64,000 bases of DNA from Staphylococcus saccharolyticus. Its GTDB lineage: Bacteria > Bacillota > Bacilli > Staphylococcales > Staphylococcaceae. The stretch spans positions 620,001-684,000 of the forward strand of contig NZ_UHDZ01000001.1 in the NCBI RefSeq assembly GCF_900458815.1, read 5' to 3'. Positions 1 through 10,102 of the stretch are shown one piece after another; position 1 is the first letter of the stretch; every line of letters begins with the position of its first letter. Below the pieces are notes generated by a model that saw nothing but the letters and a program-made list of their open reading frames with translations, did no database searches and was not told the origin of the DNA. The position numbers and the translations under genes were made by a program.

Positions 1-319
1 TATCAGCATACGTATTAAAACTAAACATTCCAATCATTAAAATGACTAGAGGTAAAATTAGCGCTAAAAGGATGCGTTCGATGACTTTTAAACTAATTGA
101 GAACTTTAATCCTGCTAATTGTTCTTTTCTATACTTAAAAATTAATATACAAACAATTGCTGCAATAATAGGAGCTAAATTTTTAATATCAAAAACAAAT
201 CGTTTAACTCCAATGGACGTTTGAAAATCTCTAAGTATAATGGAAAGGACCATTGTAATGACAAAAAATACAAAAACCATCATTGCCCATTGGAACCCAG
301 AAATTCGAGTGTTTTTCAT
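1..319 (-). CDS. CPBP-family intramembrane protease homologue, N-terminal part (runs off window)
   Basis: The reverse strand is open from an ATG at 319 to the window edge, giving about 106 residues that start [25 protein letters not shown] lies 9 nt before the ATG. There are hydrophobic segments at about residues 9-25, 44-57 and 82-97, with a basic stretch [12 protein letters not shown] between them. This layout is that of the N-terminus of CPBP (CAAX-protease-like) membrane proteins; the catalytic EExxxR motif would lie beyond the window, so the family call is tentative. It is divergent from hutG. The forward ORF over the same bases is its shadow. Confidence 0.6.
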   Translation of the reverse strand, partial: MKNTRISGFQWAMMVFVFFVITMVLSIILRDFQTSIGVKRFVFDIKNLAPIIAAIVCILIFKYRKEQLAGLKFSISLKVIERILLALILPLVILMIGMFSFNTYAD

Positions 320-536
320 TATATGTAACCTCCATTAGGTAACAAGCTAAAATTCTTTTATTTACAATTATACATCTTACAAGCATATGTTTAAATTGTC
401 TATTTTATTTATCATCAAAATGTAATAGTACTGAATCATTTTACGGTTATCATAGATATAGCAAGCGTTGAATTAAAATTTTTCAATCGTTATACTTTAA
501 GTAACTTATATGATAATGAATCAAGGGGGAAATATC

Positions 537-1472
537 ATGTATAAACTTGCAGAACCAAATTTATGGACGGGACGCCTGGATAGTGGAACAGACAAACGTC
601 AATTTAGGCATTTTCAAACAGTGAAATTTGAAGATTTGAATAACTTAGTACTTTCTAAGGAAAGAAAAGGTGTAGGATTATTAGGTTACGCAGTGGATAA
701 AGGCGTCGAATTAAATAAGGGGCGTATAGGAGCAAAAGAGGGACCGAACGCAATAAAAAAAGCATTTGCTGGTTTGCCTGATTTGAATCAATGTGAGGAA
801 ATAGTGGATTACGGTAATGTAGAACATAGTCATGAACATCTAATTGAAACACAAGAAGAATACGCTATCTTAGCTGCAAAATCAATAAAAAATCATAGTC
901 AAACATTTTTACTTGGTGGCGGACATGACATTGCATACGCACAGTACTTAGCGACGCGTAAAGTTTTTCCTAACCAGTCCATTGGTGTTATTAATATTGA
1001 TGCACATTTTGACACACGTGACGAAGACGAATCTACCTCAGGTACTAGCTTTAGACAAATATTAGAACAAGATGAACAAGCAGACTATTTAGTATTGGGT
1101 ATTTCACAAGGTGGAAATACCCAAGGATTGTTTGATTATGCGAAACAAAAAGAAATTCAATATGTATTTGCTGATGAATTGTTACATCAAGTTTCTCCCC
1201 CAATTAAAGATATGATTGAACATTTTATTCATGACCATGAAACAATTATGTTTACTATTTGTATGGATGTTGTTGATAGTGCTTTTGCGCCAGACGTAAG
1301 TGCACCTGCTGTTCTTGGTATTTATCCACATACAGTGTTTGAGTTAGCAAAGCGCATCATACCAGGTCATAAAGTAAACTCCATTAGTATTGCAGAGATG
1401 AATCCACAATATGATTTAGATCAACGTACAGCCAAATTAGTTGCCAATTTAGTGCATCATTTTTTAATATAA
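537..1472 (+). CDS. hutG: Formimidoylglutamase (histidine utilisation)
   Basis: This 311-residue ureohydrolase hydrolyses N-formimidoyl-L-glutamate to glutamate and formamide, the last step of one histidine degradation route in the cytoplasm. The arginase-family Mn-binding motifs are present: GGGHD (about residue 128), DAHFDTR (about 152), and MDVVDSAFAP (about 243), corresponding to the family DxDxxDPxxxP motif. An ATG at 510 also opens the frame, but the AAGGGGGAA ribosome site at 523-531 sits between the two, so the ATG at 537 is chosen and gives the usual family length. It is intact, unlike hutU downstream. Transcription probably ends near the hairpin at 1500-1552. Confidence 0.93.
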   Translation: MYKLAEPNLWTGRLDSGTDKRQFRHFQTVKFEDLNNLVLSKERKGVGLLGYAVDKGVELNKGRIGAKEGPNAIKKAFAGLPDLNQCEEIVDYGNVEHSHEHLIETQEEYAILAAKSIKNHSQTFLLGGGHDIAYAQYLATRKVFPNQSIGVINIDAHFDTRDEDESTSGTSFRQILEQDEQADYLVLGISQGGNTQGLFDYAKQKEIQYVFADELLHQVSPPIKDMIEHFIHDHETIMFTICMDVVDSAFAPDVSAPAVLGIYPHTVFELAKRIIPGHKVNSISIAEMNPQYDLDQRTAKLVANLVHHFLI

Positions 1473-1499
1473 TTCTGCTTAATCAACGATATAAAGACA

Positions 1500-1552
1500 T
1501 AAAAATAACTCTCTTCAAAGCCTTCAATTAAGATATTTGCTTTGGAGGGAGT
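1500..1552 (-). terminator. Hairpin between convergent hutG and LysR gene
   Basis: Arms CTCTCTTCAAAGC (from about 1510) and GCTTTGGAGGGAG (ending about 1551) pair over 13 positions with two G-U pairs. Read on the minus strand the right side is followed by TTATTTTTATG, a T-rich tail, so it best terminates the LysR-type gene; it may also stop hutG transcripts. Confidence 0.6.
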
Positions 1553-1603
1553 CGGTCATATACTTCATTACAATGATTATTTAATTTTGATATTCCAGTA
1601 ATC

Positions 1604-2452
1604 TTAGCATTGACTGATAAGTGCTAAAATTACTTCTGAATGCTTACGTTTCTTTAAATAATTAATGTAAATCGTGCGCCCTATATTAGGGCGTATTTTT
1701 ATACTATCCAAATCGTTAGCAAAATGAGACTGTTAATAAAATCGTGGAATGATAGCATAACCCAAGCCCAAACGCACAAAATTTGTTGCTGCTTCAAATC
1801 GATCGGCTTCTATCACAGTATTAGGATATTCATTCTATTAAAGAAGTCATCTAAATGCTTTTGCATTTGAGAATTCTTAATTGGCATGATTAAAGGTAAG
1901 TTTTCTATTTTTATTGCTTTATGATTAGGAAATTCATTTTTGGGTGTTAATAAAACATATGGTTCTTCATATAAAGGAATAGAAATAATATCTTCATGAT
2001 TAATTTTCTCGTTTGTTAAGGTAAAATGGATATCAAAATTTAATAATTGATCAATCGATGCACTGCGATCATGAATTTCATATATTCGATATTTTTGGTT
2101 CGTATACATTTTATGATGTAATTGAATTACATTTGCTACCCATTGATGGGTTGATTCTAAAATTCCTATTTTTATTTTGGGCTCTGATGTTATGTTTAAG
2201 TCATACATTTTTTCGACAGTGGAATGATATTCTTGTACGAGTTGTGTCGCATACTTGTAAAATTGAATGCCTTTCTCAGTAATTTTAATATCTTTAGTTG
2301 TTCTCATAAATAAATCGTATCCTAAGTCGGCTTCCATTTTCTTTATTGTTGCAGTAAGAGAAGGTTGACTGATATGAAGAAAGTTTGCTGCTTTAGCTAT
2401 TGTATTTAACAATAGCTAAAGCTAAAAAATATTCTAGTTGAATAACTTTCAT
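1604..2452 (-). pseudogene. LysR-type regulator, decayed (probable hut regulator)
   Basis: A LysR-family transcription factor lies between hutG and divergent hutU and would be expected to control them. Translation from the ATG at 2452 (GGGGGAG ribosome site 7 nt away) reads MKVIQLEYFLALAIVKYN and then shifts frame in the helix-turn-helix. The open middle (2412 to about 1830) carries the HTH signature (ISQPSLTATIKKMEADLGYDLF) and substrate-binding domain. Near 1825 the frame shifts again. The C-terminal frame (NPNTVIEADRFEAATNF) then meets an in-frame TAA near 1736 before running to the native stop at 1604. Restoring the frames gives about 283 residues, the normal LysR length. Three lesions make function unlikely. 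The effector is not identifiable. Confidence 0.85.
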
Positions 2453-2796
2453 GACTAGCTCCCCCGCATTTATAGTTTTAACTTATAAATAATTAGTTTA
2501 TTTATATTTGTTACCTATACCATTGACTATTATACTCTAGTTGTAAGAGTTTTTCATTTTTAAAATTATGAATTAATTGAATTATTTAAATATTTTAGTT
2601 TTTTACTTAATCCATTTTATACTTTTAAAAAGATAGAGGATAATAATTATATAATGATTGTCTTTAATAATCAATAAAATATATACTATAAACTTTTTTA
2701 TATTTAACAATTACGTTTAAATAACATACGTTTTAGCATAAAAAGTTTAAAAGCATTTATAGTATAATTCTTTCCTCTAGAGATGGAGAGATTTAA
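2453..2796. promoter_or_regulatory. Divergent LysR/hutU control region with inverted repeat
   Basis: This AT-rich region separates divergent starts. It contains a perfect 9-bp inverted repeat TATAAATAA-TTAGT-TTATTTATA at 2484-2506, only 32 bp from the LysR start. That is a plausible LysR operator, inferred from position only. A TATAAT-like hexamer lies near 2761-2766 in front of hutU, with no convincing -35 box. Confidence 0.4.
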
Positions 2797-4456
2797 ATGA
2801 GAGAAATTCATGCGAAAAAAGGGTTGGATATTGAGTGTAAAGGTTGGGAACAAGAAGCGGTATTAAGGATGTTATATAATAACTTAGATCCAGAAGTTGC
2901 TGAACATCCTGAAGGATTAGTTGTTTATGGAGGAATAGGAAAAGCTGTTCGTAATTGGAAAGCGTTTGAAGCTATTGAGAATACTTTAAGAGATTTAGAA
3001 GCTAATGAAACGATGTTAGTTCAATCCGGTAAATCTGTTGCGGTTTTTAAAACACATGAAGAAGCACCGCGTGTGTTAATTTCAAATTCAGTATTAGTAC
3101 CAGAATGGGCAAATTGGGATCATTTTAATGAATTGGATAAAAAAGGGCCATTATGTATGGTCAGATGACAGCGGGAAGTTGGATTTATATTGGTTCTCAA
3201 GGTATTGTAGAAGGCACTTATGAAACTTTTGCAGAACTTGCGAATCAAGAATACGACAGCGATTTAACTGGCACGATCACGTTAACAGCAGGACTTGACG
3301 GTATGGGTGGTGCACAACCTCTTGCAATTACCATGAATAATGGAGTTGCTATTTGTGTAGATGTAGATGAAAGTAGAGTAGACAAGCGTGTGGAAACTAA
3401 TTATTGTGATGTGAAATCTACAGTTTTAGATGAAACATTAAAGAAGGCACAAGAGGTGAAAGATAAAGGGAAATCATTATCTATTGGCTTAGTTGGTAAT
3501 GCTGTTGATATACATCAAGCCATTTTAAATAAAGGATTTAAAATCGATATTATTACTGACCAGACAAGCGCACATGATCCATTGAACGGTTATGTTCCAC
3601 AAGGATATACCGTCGAAGAAGCAAGAGAATTACGTAAAGATAATCCTAAAAAATATGTAGAGCAAGCTGAGGCTTCTATGGCTAAGCACGTTGAGTTAAT
3701 GTTAAAATTCCAAAAAAATGGTGCCGTTGCTTTTGACTATGGTAATAATATACGTCAAGTTGTTTATAATAATGGTATTAAAAATGCATTTGATTTTCCT
3801 GGATTTGTTCCAGCATACATTTGACCGTTGTTCTGTGAAGGAAAAGGGCCATTCCGTTTTGCTGCATTAAGTGGTGATCCAAAAGATATTGAACGTGCCG
3901 ATGAAGAAATGAAAAAGTTGTTCCCATATAATGAAAAATTATTAAGATGGCTAGATTTGGCTGAAGAAAAAATCTCTTATCAAGGCTTGCCATCAAGAAT
4001 TGCTTGGTTAGGCTATGGTGAGCGAGTGAAAATGGGGTTAGCGTTAAACAAACTTGTACATGATGGTGAATATCAGCTCCTATAGTCATTGGACGAGATC
4101 ATTTAGACTCTGGTTCAGTAGCTAGTCCAAATCGAGAAACTGAGGGAATGAAAGATGGAAGTGATGCTGTTGGTGATTGGGAAGTACTTAATGTATTAAT
4201 TAATACAGCAGCTGGCGGATCATGGATTTCTTTCCATCATGGTGGTGGTGTAGGTATGGGATATTCACTACATGCCGGTATGGTTATCGTGGCAGATGGC
4301 TCAGAACGTGCAGAAAGAAGATTGGAAAGTGTATTAACTACTGATCCGGGTATGGGAGTAGTAAGACATGTTGATGCAGGGTATGATAAGGCTATTGAAA
4401 CTGCTAAAGAGAAAGGCATAAAAATTCCAATGATTAATGAAGCGGGGGATCAATAA
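2797..4456 (+). pseudogene. hutU: Urocanate hydratase, three lesions
   Basis: Urocanase converts urocanate to imidazolonepropionate, the second step of histidine degradation. The reading frame starts at ATG 2797 after a GATGGAGAG site. It breaks at about 3147, where [10 protein letters not shown] replaces the expected run into [14 protein letters not shown]. It then meets TGA at 3822-3824, where AYI-stop-PLFCEG implies Arg CGA changed to TGA. It shifts again at about 4072, where one A is missing from GAAATA. Adding two missing bases to the 1660-bp span gives exactly 554 codons, a 553-residue protein, the usual urocanase length. Conserved pieces remain, including GQMTAGSW and [14 protein letters not shown]. 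It overlaps hutI by one base (TAATG), showing an operon. Function is presumably lost. Confidence 0.93.
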
Positions 4457-5691
4457 TGAATGATTTAATTATCCAAAATATTCAAGAATTAATTTTACCT
4501 CAACCAATAGATAAACCACTTAAAGGTCATGAGCTAGACAAGCTTAAGGTTATCGAAAATGGAACTGTTGTAATCAAAGATGGTAAAATTTTTTATTCTG
4601 GACCTCATTCGGATGATTATGAAGCAAAAGAAATGATTGATGCTACAGGCAAAGTTGTTTCCCCAGCACTTATTGATGCACATACACATCTCATATTTGG
4701 AGGTTCTCGCGAGCATGAAATGTCATTAAAAAGGCAAGGTAAGTCTTATCTTGAGATTCTTGAAGCTGGAGGCGGTATTCTCTCAACAGTTAAAGCAACA
4801 CGTGAAATAAGTGAAGACGAGTTATTTAAAAAAGCTGAACATGATTTGCTAACGATGGTTCAACATGGTGTTCTTACAATTGAAAGTAAAAGTGGCTACG
4901 GTTTAGATAAAGACAATGAACTTAAACAATTACGTGTATCTCATCGTCTAGCGGATAAGTGTGATTTGGATATGAAACATCCGTTTTTAGTATTTCATAC
5001 AGTTCCAAAAGAAGCAAAATCAAATGAAGCATTTTCAGAAGATATGATTAATCTGCTTCCAGAGGTTAAGAAGTATGCAGATTTTGCAGATATATTCAGT
5101 GAAACAGACGTCTTTTCAATTGAAGAATCCAAACGGTATATGGAAAAAGCCAAAGAAGCAGGATTTAAAGTAAAAATACATGCCGATGAAATCGATCCTT
5201 TAGGTGGATTAGAGTTAGCCATAGATGAAAATGCAATCTCAGCTAATCACCTTGTAGCTTCTAGTGAAGAGGGTAAAGCAAGATTGAAAAACAGTGATAC
5301 TGTGGCTGTTTTACTTCCTGCAACAACATTTTATTTAGATAAAAATGATTATGCTGATGCACGAGTAATGTTAAATAATGGCGGAGCAATTGCGATTGCA
5401 ACCGACTATAATCCGGGAAGTAGTGTAATAAATAATCTACAATTAGCTATGGCAATTGCTGCATTAAAACTAAAACTGTCTCCAAATGAAGTTTGGAATG
5501 CTGTAACGGTTAATGCGGCTAAAGCTATTGATTCAGATGCTGGTACAATTAATGAGGGTGATAAAGCTAATCTTGTGATATGGGATTTACTAAATCATGA
5601 GTATATCCTATACCATTTTGGTATTAATCATGCTCAAAAAGTAATTAAAGAGGGTAAAGTTATTGTAGATAATGAATTTAATATAGATTAA
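4456..5691 (+). CDS. hutI: Imidazolonepropionase
   Basis: This 411-residue amidohydrolase-superfamily enzyme opens the imidazolone ring to give formimidoylglutamate in histidine catabolism. The metal-binding [13 protein letters not shown] motif is near residue 76, [10 protein letters not shown] near 241, and ATDYNPGS near 315; length is standard. Its ATG overlaps the hutU stop codon, so it is translationally coupled to a broken gene. With hutU damaged, its substrate cannot be made from urocanate by this operon, so the gene may be recently orphaned. Confidence 0.95.
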   Translation: MNDLIIQNIQELILPQPIDKPLKGHELDKLKVIENGTVVIKDGKIFYSGPHSDDYEAKEMIDATGKVVSPALIDAHTHLIFGGSREHEMSLKRQGKSYLEILEAGGGILSTVKATREISEDELFKKAEHDLLTMVQHGVLTIESKSGYGLDKDNELKQLRVSHRLADKCDLDMKHPFLVFHTVPKEAKSNEAFSEDMINLLPEVKKYADFADIFSETDVFSIEESKRYMEKAKEAGFKVKIHADEIDPLGGLELAIDENAISANHLVASSEEGKARLKNSDTVAVLLPATTFYLDKNDYADARVMLNNGGAIAIATDYNPGSSVINNLQLAMAIAALKLKLSPNEVWNAVTVNAAKAIDSDAGTINEGDKANLVIWDLLNHEYILYHFGINHAQKVIKEGKVIVDNEFNID

Positions 5692-5991
5692 GATAAATTA
5701 TTTCGCCTATTATTACTAATTAATCTTACTCATGTATATAAATGTACTAGTTACTATGACAATCTTTGATAGTAGGTTACTAATGAAGGAGAGGGACATC
5801 GTACGTGATGACTTGCTCTTTTCTGTTTCGAAAATAAATGTATAAATCTTAGAACGCATTAAAAATTCAGAATTTTTTTGATATTAATGTTAAAATTGAC
5901 TTATTAGAGATAATGATATGTTTCATTAAACAATAATGAAGCAATGCGTTTATAGTTTAGAATATTTTAGTAGGAAGGGGTTGAGTCAGCG
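5692..5991. other. Intergenic region, no gene seen
   Basis: The region is AT-rich. It holds an imperfect hairpin-like segment around 5789-5823 (AGAGGGACATC, then GTGATGACTTGCTCTTTT) that could end hutI transcription. No coding frame is convincing. Confidence 0.4.
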
Positions 5992-7064
5992 ATGACTAAC
6001 TATTCAACATATATCAATTGGCGACGTCAATTTCATCGATTCCCTGAACTTTCAGATCAAGAATATAAAGCCACTAAGACTTTAAAACAAATTTTAAAAA
6101 GTTATCTAGATTTGCCTTTAAATACTGGTTTAGTTGCTGAAATTGGGGATGGAGAAGATATGGTAGCTGTAAGAACAGATATCGATGCTTTACCTAATAG
6201 AAGAACAAGTACATCATGAATTTACTTCAACAAATCAAGGTGTCATGCATGTGGCCATGATATTCATATAGCAAGTATATTAGCTGTTGTTACTAAATTA
6301 AAAGAAATAGAGAGTCAGTTAACTGGACGTGTACGTTTAATATTTCAAGCTGCTGAAGAATTGGGACACGGAGCGTTTAAAATTACTGATGCAGGTGTGC
6401 TTAAAGGTGCTAAAGCAGTGCTTGGCTTTCATAATTATCCCACTTTAAATGTTGGAGAATTTGCTATTAAATCAGGTGTGACCACTTCTTCAGTCGGTCG
6501 TTTTCAATTTCAAATTCGAGGGAAGGGTGCACATGCTGCTAAACCTGAGCAATGGAACGATCCGGTAGTCGTAGTTGGTCAACTTATTAATAGTTTACAA
6601 ACAATTATAAGCTGAAATTTATCAGCATTTGATAATGTAGTCGTAACAATTAGTGAGATTTCTTGTGGCAATACTTGGAATGTTATAGCTGACAAAGCTT
6701 ACATTCAAGGTACTGTTCGGTCGTATAGTGAAAAAATATTGATGATGGATTAAGTCAAGCGTTTAATGTTGATATTTATTTCTCATATTCTAGGCTTCCT
6801 GGAGCTGTAGTAAATGATAAATATTTTACTAAACTAGCAATAGAGGTCGCTAAAGAGGTGGAATATCATGTATCAATACTTGATGAACCACTTACTATTG
6901 GAGAAGATTTTTCAGGTTATACACGAGAATATCCTGGAGTATTCGCTTTCATAGGTTCCAATAGTAAATATGATTTACATCATCCTAAATATCATCCAGA
7001 TGTGCGTATTTTGGAAAAAGCCCCCCAATATTTCGTACAACTCGTTCAACGTTTATTGACTTGA
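5992..7064 (+). pseudogene. M20-family amidohydrolase (N-acyl-amino-acid hydrolase type), decayed
   Basis: This was a peptidase-M20 metal hydrolase of the hippurate/N-acyl-L-amino-acid amidohydrolase type. The N-terminus reads WRRQFHRFPELSDQEYKATK, and the metal-site region VRTDIDALP follows. One base is gained after DALP near 6200, then about 4 bp is lost near 6248, just at the conserved MHACGHD motif (one ATGC repeat unit missing); together these restore the first frame. TGA at 6613-6615 sits where Arg CGA is expected (IIS-stop-NLSAFDN). A further deletion near 6735 precedes the C-terminal frame LDEPLTIGEDFSGYT to 7064. The ribosome site AAGGGG precedes the ATG. It is clearly non-functional. 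Confidence 0.9.
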
Positions 7065-7170
7065 ATTTTTAAGTTGGAGTGATTTCATATTTCTTATAAT
7101 TTCCTATGATTAAATGTGCATGATAACTGGGTATATAATAAGCATTAAATTAATTAGGAGATGATTTGAA

Positions 7171-8052
7171 ATGTCAGCTCAAGATCCTCGCAATAAATTT
7201 AAAACAGATAATTATGAAAAACAAGAACAAGAAGTTCCAGGTATACAAGCTAAGATGTCACCACAACCCGATTGTGGTGAAGACTCTTATCATGGTCACC
7301 ATCGATTAGATGGCTTTAAAATACTAGTTACTGGTGGCGATTCAGCGATTGGTCGTGCAGCAGCGATTGCCTATGCTAAAGAAGGTGCAGATGTAGCGAT
7401 TAATTATTTACCAAGTGAACAACAAGATGCAGATGATGTAAAACAAGTCATTGAAAGTGTTGGACAAAAAGCTATATTAATTCCTGGTGATATTAGAGAT
7501 GAACAATTTAACTATGACATGGTTCAAGAGGCTTATCAGCAATTAGGTGGTTTAGACAATATAACGTTGGTTGCGGGTCATCAACTTTATCAAAATGAAT
7601 TATCAGAGTTCAAAACCCAAGATTTTACTGAAACTTTCGAAACAAATGTTTATCCAGTGTTTTGGACAGTTCAAAAAGCACTAGAGTATTTACAACCAGG
7701 AGGTTCTATTACGACTACATCTTCTGTTCAAGGCTATAATCCTAATCCAATTCTTCATGATTATGCTGCAACAAAAGCTGCAATTATATCACTAACGAAA
7801 AGTTTTTCAGCAGAATTTGGTCCTAAAGGTATTCGTGTTAATTGTATTGCACCAGGTCCGTTTTGGTCTCCATTACAAATCGTTGGTGGGCAACCACAAA
7901 GTGCTATACCTACTTTTGGGCAAAACACACCATTAGGACGTGCAGGTCAACCTGTTGAATGTGCAGGAACTTATGTACTTTTAGCTTCTGATGATGCAAG
8001 TTATATTACTGGTCAAGTATATGGTGTGACTGGTGGAACTCAAATAGATTAA
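7171..8052 (+). CDS. Short-chain dehydrogenase/reductase (general-stress type)
   Basis: This 293-residue SDR of the YhdF/YghA type is an NAD(P)-dependent oxidoreductase. After a polar 45-residue N-terminal extension typical of this subgroup, the dinucleotide site TGGDSAIGRAAAIAYAKEGA starts near residue 52. The acid LIPGDIRD is near 110, and the catalytic Ser/Tyr/Lys set appears as TTSSVQGY and YAATKAAI near 190-206. A C-terminal GQVYGVTGGTQID closes the fold. The substrate cannot be told from sequence. A ribosome site AGGAGATG lies before the ATG. It stands alone, with a repeat-type hairpin terminator downstream. Confidence 0.88.
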   Translation: MSAQDPRNKFKTDNYEKQEQEVPGIQAKMSPQPDCGEDSYHGHHRLDGFKILVTGGDSAIGRAAAIAYAKEGADVAINYLPSEQQDADDVKQVIESVGQKAILIPGDIRDEQFNYDMVQEAYQQLGGLDNITLVAGHQLYQNELSEFKTQDFTETFETNVYPVFWTVQKALEYLQPGGSITTTSSVQGYNPNPILHDYAATKAAIISLTKSFSAEFGPKGIRVNCIAPGPFWSPLQIVGGQPQSAIPTFGQNTPLGRAGQPVECAGTYVLLASDDASYITGQVYGVTGGTQID

Positions 8053-8163
8053 CTTAACTATAGTTGTATGATTAGTATCAACTTTTCGGTGTGAAAGTAC
8101 ACGGAACGTGATAAACATTTTACAAACGTATACAGTTTAATATGAGATTTGTTTGTATAGTAA

Positions 8164-8200
8164 GGGCCTGGGACATAAACCAATGTCCTAGGCTTTCTTA
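8164..8200 (+). terminator. Repeat-type hairpin terminator after SDR gene
   Basis: GCCTGGGACAT and ATGTCCTAGGC pair around a 6-nt loop and are followed by TTTCTT. The same hairpin family recurs at 8665-8700 and 10103-10136. The bases following this copy (AGTCGATGACAGAATTGAA) also resemble those following the 10-kb copy, so this is a dispersed repeat used as a terminator. Confidence 0.7.
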
Positions 8201-8337
8201 ACGTATAGGCAGTCGATGACAGAATTGAAAATGCGATTGTCCTTAGTTTTTTAATATTAGTTTCCTCTTACAAGAGACAATAATGGTTACAATGTGGATG
8301 TTTTATTTTTAATAATAATTGATTGTAGTGATGGATA

Positions 8338-8485
8338 ATGAAAAAGATTAAAGCTGAAACACTCTCAGACATGCAAAATTATAAATTACTTAGTTATTTT
8401 TGGAGTTGCATTAGCGATATTTATCATTGCATCTATAAGTGTAGCTATTTTTGAAAATTATTTTACTACTTTAGAAAACATGTAA
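8338..8485 (+). pseudogene. Small single-span membrane protein, frameshifted
   Basis: An ATG at 8338 opens MKKIKAETLSDMQ and then shifts frame in an A run near 8376. The second frame reads KIINYLVIFGVALAIFIIAS and ends FENYFTTLENM at 8485. Joined, they give a roughly 48-residue protein with a charged N-terminus and one transmembrane helix. Span 148 bp is not a multiple of three, as expected for a single indel. The ribosome site is weak. The family is not recognised. Confidence 0.45.
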
Positions 8486-8553
8486 ACTATTATTAAAATA
8501 TTAAGTGTTGACGTTATTACAAATATCTTGTAACGTTAAACATAATTCAATAA

Positions 8554-8700
8554 CTTATCAAGAGAAGTGGAGGGACTGGCCCAAAGAAGCTTCGGCAACA
8601 TTGTATCATGTGCCAATTCCAGTAACCGTGAAGGTTAGAAGATAAGGTTAAACACGATGTTAACTGAGGCTGGGGCATGAATAGGTGTCTCAGCATTTGT
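8554..8700 (+). promoter_or_regulatory. SAM (S-box) riboswitch with terminator hairpin
   Basis: The aptamer begins CTTATCAAGAGAAGTGGAGG at 8554 and closes with GATAAG at 8641-8646, which pairs with the CTTATC to form P1. In between are the hallmark S-box segments GGGACTGGCCC, TTCGGCAAC, GTGCCAATTCC and GTGAAGG. A hairpin at about 8665-8695 (GGCTGGGGCAT with GTGTCTCAGC) is followed by ATTTGTTAATT and is the likely intrinsic terminator. High SAM should switch off the transporter gene at 8765. This makes that transporter part of the methionine regulon. Confidence 0.92.
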
Positions 8701-8764
8701 TAATTAAACACTGTGGTTATTTTAAGTGTCTCAATCACTTTTATTTTGGAAAGTAGGTTAAATA

Positions 8765-10057
8765 ATGGAGAAAATAAAGAAAGGCAATGCATGGGCATTA
8801 CTACCATTACTTTTATTTGTAATACTATTTCTTGGTGTAGGCATCGTTACTGGAGATTTTACTAATATGCCTTTAAATGTTGCTATTACAATAACTGTTA
8901 TAGTTGCCTTATTGATGAATAGAAAAGAATCATTCGCTAAAAAGGTTGAAGTTTTTACTAAAGGTGCCGGACATTCAAATATAATACTAATGATGCTCAT
9001 TTTTATCTTAGCAGGTGCTTTTTCTACTACTGTAGAAAAAATGGGTGGTGTGTCTTCAACTGTTAATCTAGGACTATCCCTTATTCCACAAAACTTAATC
9101 ATTGTTGGTTTATTTGTGACATGTATGTTTGTTTCGATATCAATGGGGACATCGGTAGGTACTGTAGCGGCCATCGCGCCAGTTGGATTTGGTTTTGCAC
9201 AAGCAACAGACGTTCCTACAGCATTAGCGATGGCAACAGTTGTTGGGGGAGCAATGTTTGGTGATAATTTATCTATGATTTCTGATACAACTATTGCAGC
9301 TGTGAGAACGCAAAAAACTAAAATGGGTGATAAGTTTAGAGTCAACTTTAAAATTGTCTTCCCAGGAGCGATTTTAACCATTTTAATATTATTCTTCTTA
9401 ACGAATGGGATTTCAATCGACCGTTCTAAACATTATGACTTTAATCTAATTAAAGTGATTCCTTATTTGTTAGTACTTATTCTTGCACTCATAGGCATTA
9501 ATGTCATTATTGTGCTCATTGGTGGTACAGCACTAGCGGGTATCATTGGTTTAATTGATGGTTCATTTGATTGGAAAGGATTATTAAGCGCCATTTCGAA
9601 AGGAATTATAGGAATGGAAGATATTGCTATGATTGCTTTACTTATCGGTGGTTTAGTTGGAATTATCCAACATAATGGTGGTATAGACTGGTTATTGCAA
9701 TTTGTTCGTTCTAAAGTAAAGTCTAAGCGTGGTGCTGAACTAGGTATTGCTAGTTTAGTGAGCGCTGCAGATATATCGACGGCTAATAATACGATATCAA
9801 TCATTATGGCGGGTCCTTTAGCTAAAAATATAGCTGATGAATATGATGTTGATCCTAGAAAGTCTGCAAGTATTCTTGATATTTTTGGTGGATGTTTTCA
9901 AGGGTTACTACCTTATAGTCCACAAGTAATATCGGCAGCAGGTGTAGCAGGGATTTCTCCATTTTTAATGCTTCCATATAGTATTTATCCAATTTTACTT
10001 GGGGTGTGCGGTTTAGTGGCGATTATTTTCAGAGTGCCACGTTTAAAAAATAGCTGA
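8765..10057 (+). CDS. NhaC-superfamily transporter, candidate methionine transporter (MetT-like)
   Basis: This 430-residue multi-pass membrane protein has about eleven hydrophobic segments. Conserved NhaC-superfamily stretches include SISMGTSVGTVAAIAPVG near residue 124, GAMFGDNLSMISDTTIAA near 162 and GGCFQGLLPYSPQ near 378. The annotation default would be a Na+/H+ antiporter. The SAM riboswitch immediately upstream instead suggests sulphur amino-acid transport: S-box-linked NhaC-like proteins have been proposed as methionine transporter MetT. The ribosome site is weak (AGTAGG). Transport substrate is inference; membership of the NhaC superfamily is well supported. Confidence 0.85.
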   Translation: MEKIKKGNAWALLPLLLFVILFLGVGIVTGDFTNMPLNVAITITVIVALLMNRKESFAKKVEVFTKGAGHSNIILMMLIFILAGAFSTTVEKMGGVSSTVNLGLSLIPQNLIIVGLFVTCMFVSISMGTSVGTVAAIAPVGFGFAQATDVPTALAMATVVGGAMFGDNLSMISDTTIAAVRTQKTKMGDKFRVNFKIVFPGAILTILILFFLTNGISIDRSKHYDFNLIKVIPYLLVLILALIGINVIIVLIGGTALAGIIGLIDGSFDWKGLLSAISKGIIGMEDIAMIALLIGGLVGIIQHNGGIDWLLQFVRSKVKSKRGAELGIASLVSAADISTANNTISIIMAGPLAKNIADEYDVDPRKSASILDIFGGCFQGLLPYSPQVISAAGVAGISPFLMLPYSIYPILLGVCGLVAIIFRVPRLKNS

Positions 10058-10102
10058 CAAACTATATAGGATGAGATGTTTTTTGAATGTATCTTAACTT
10101 GA

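Noticed and set aside
42-224. 60-codon forward ORF at the window start
   Set aside because: It lies entirely over the reverse-strand CPBP-type gene, which has a ribosome site and membrane helices.
3822-3824. TGA in hutU as selenocysteine or recoded codon
   Set aside because: The lost residue is Arg by reconstruction, hutU has other lesions, other TGA stops replace Arg or Trp, and no selenocysteine machinery or SECIS signal is visible.
8758-9381. 207-codon antisense frame across the NhaC/MetT gene
   Set aside because: It is a long shadow of a hydrophobic gene; no ribosome site or family, while the sense strand has a riboswitch and clear motifs.
9463-9804. 113-codon antisense frame in the same transporter gene
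   Set aside because: It is a shadow frame with no family resemblance or translation signals.
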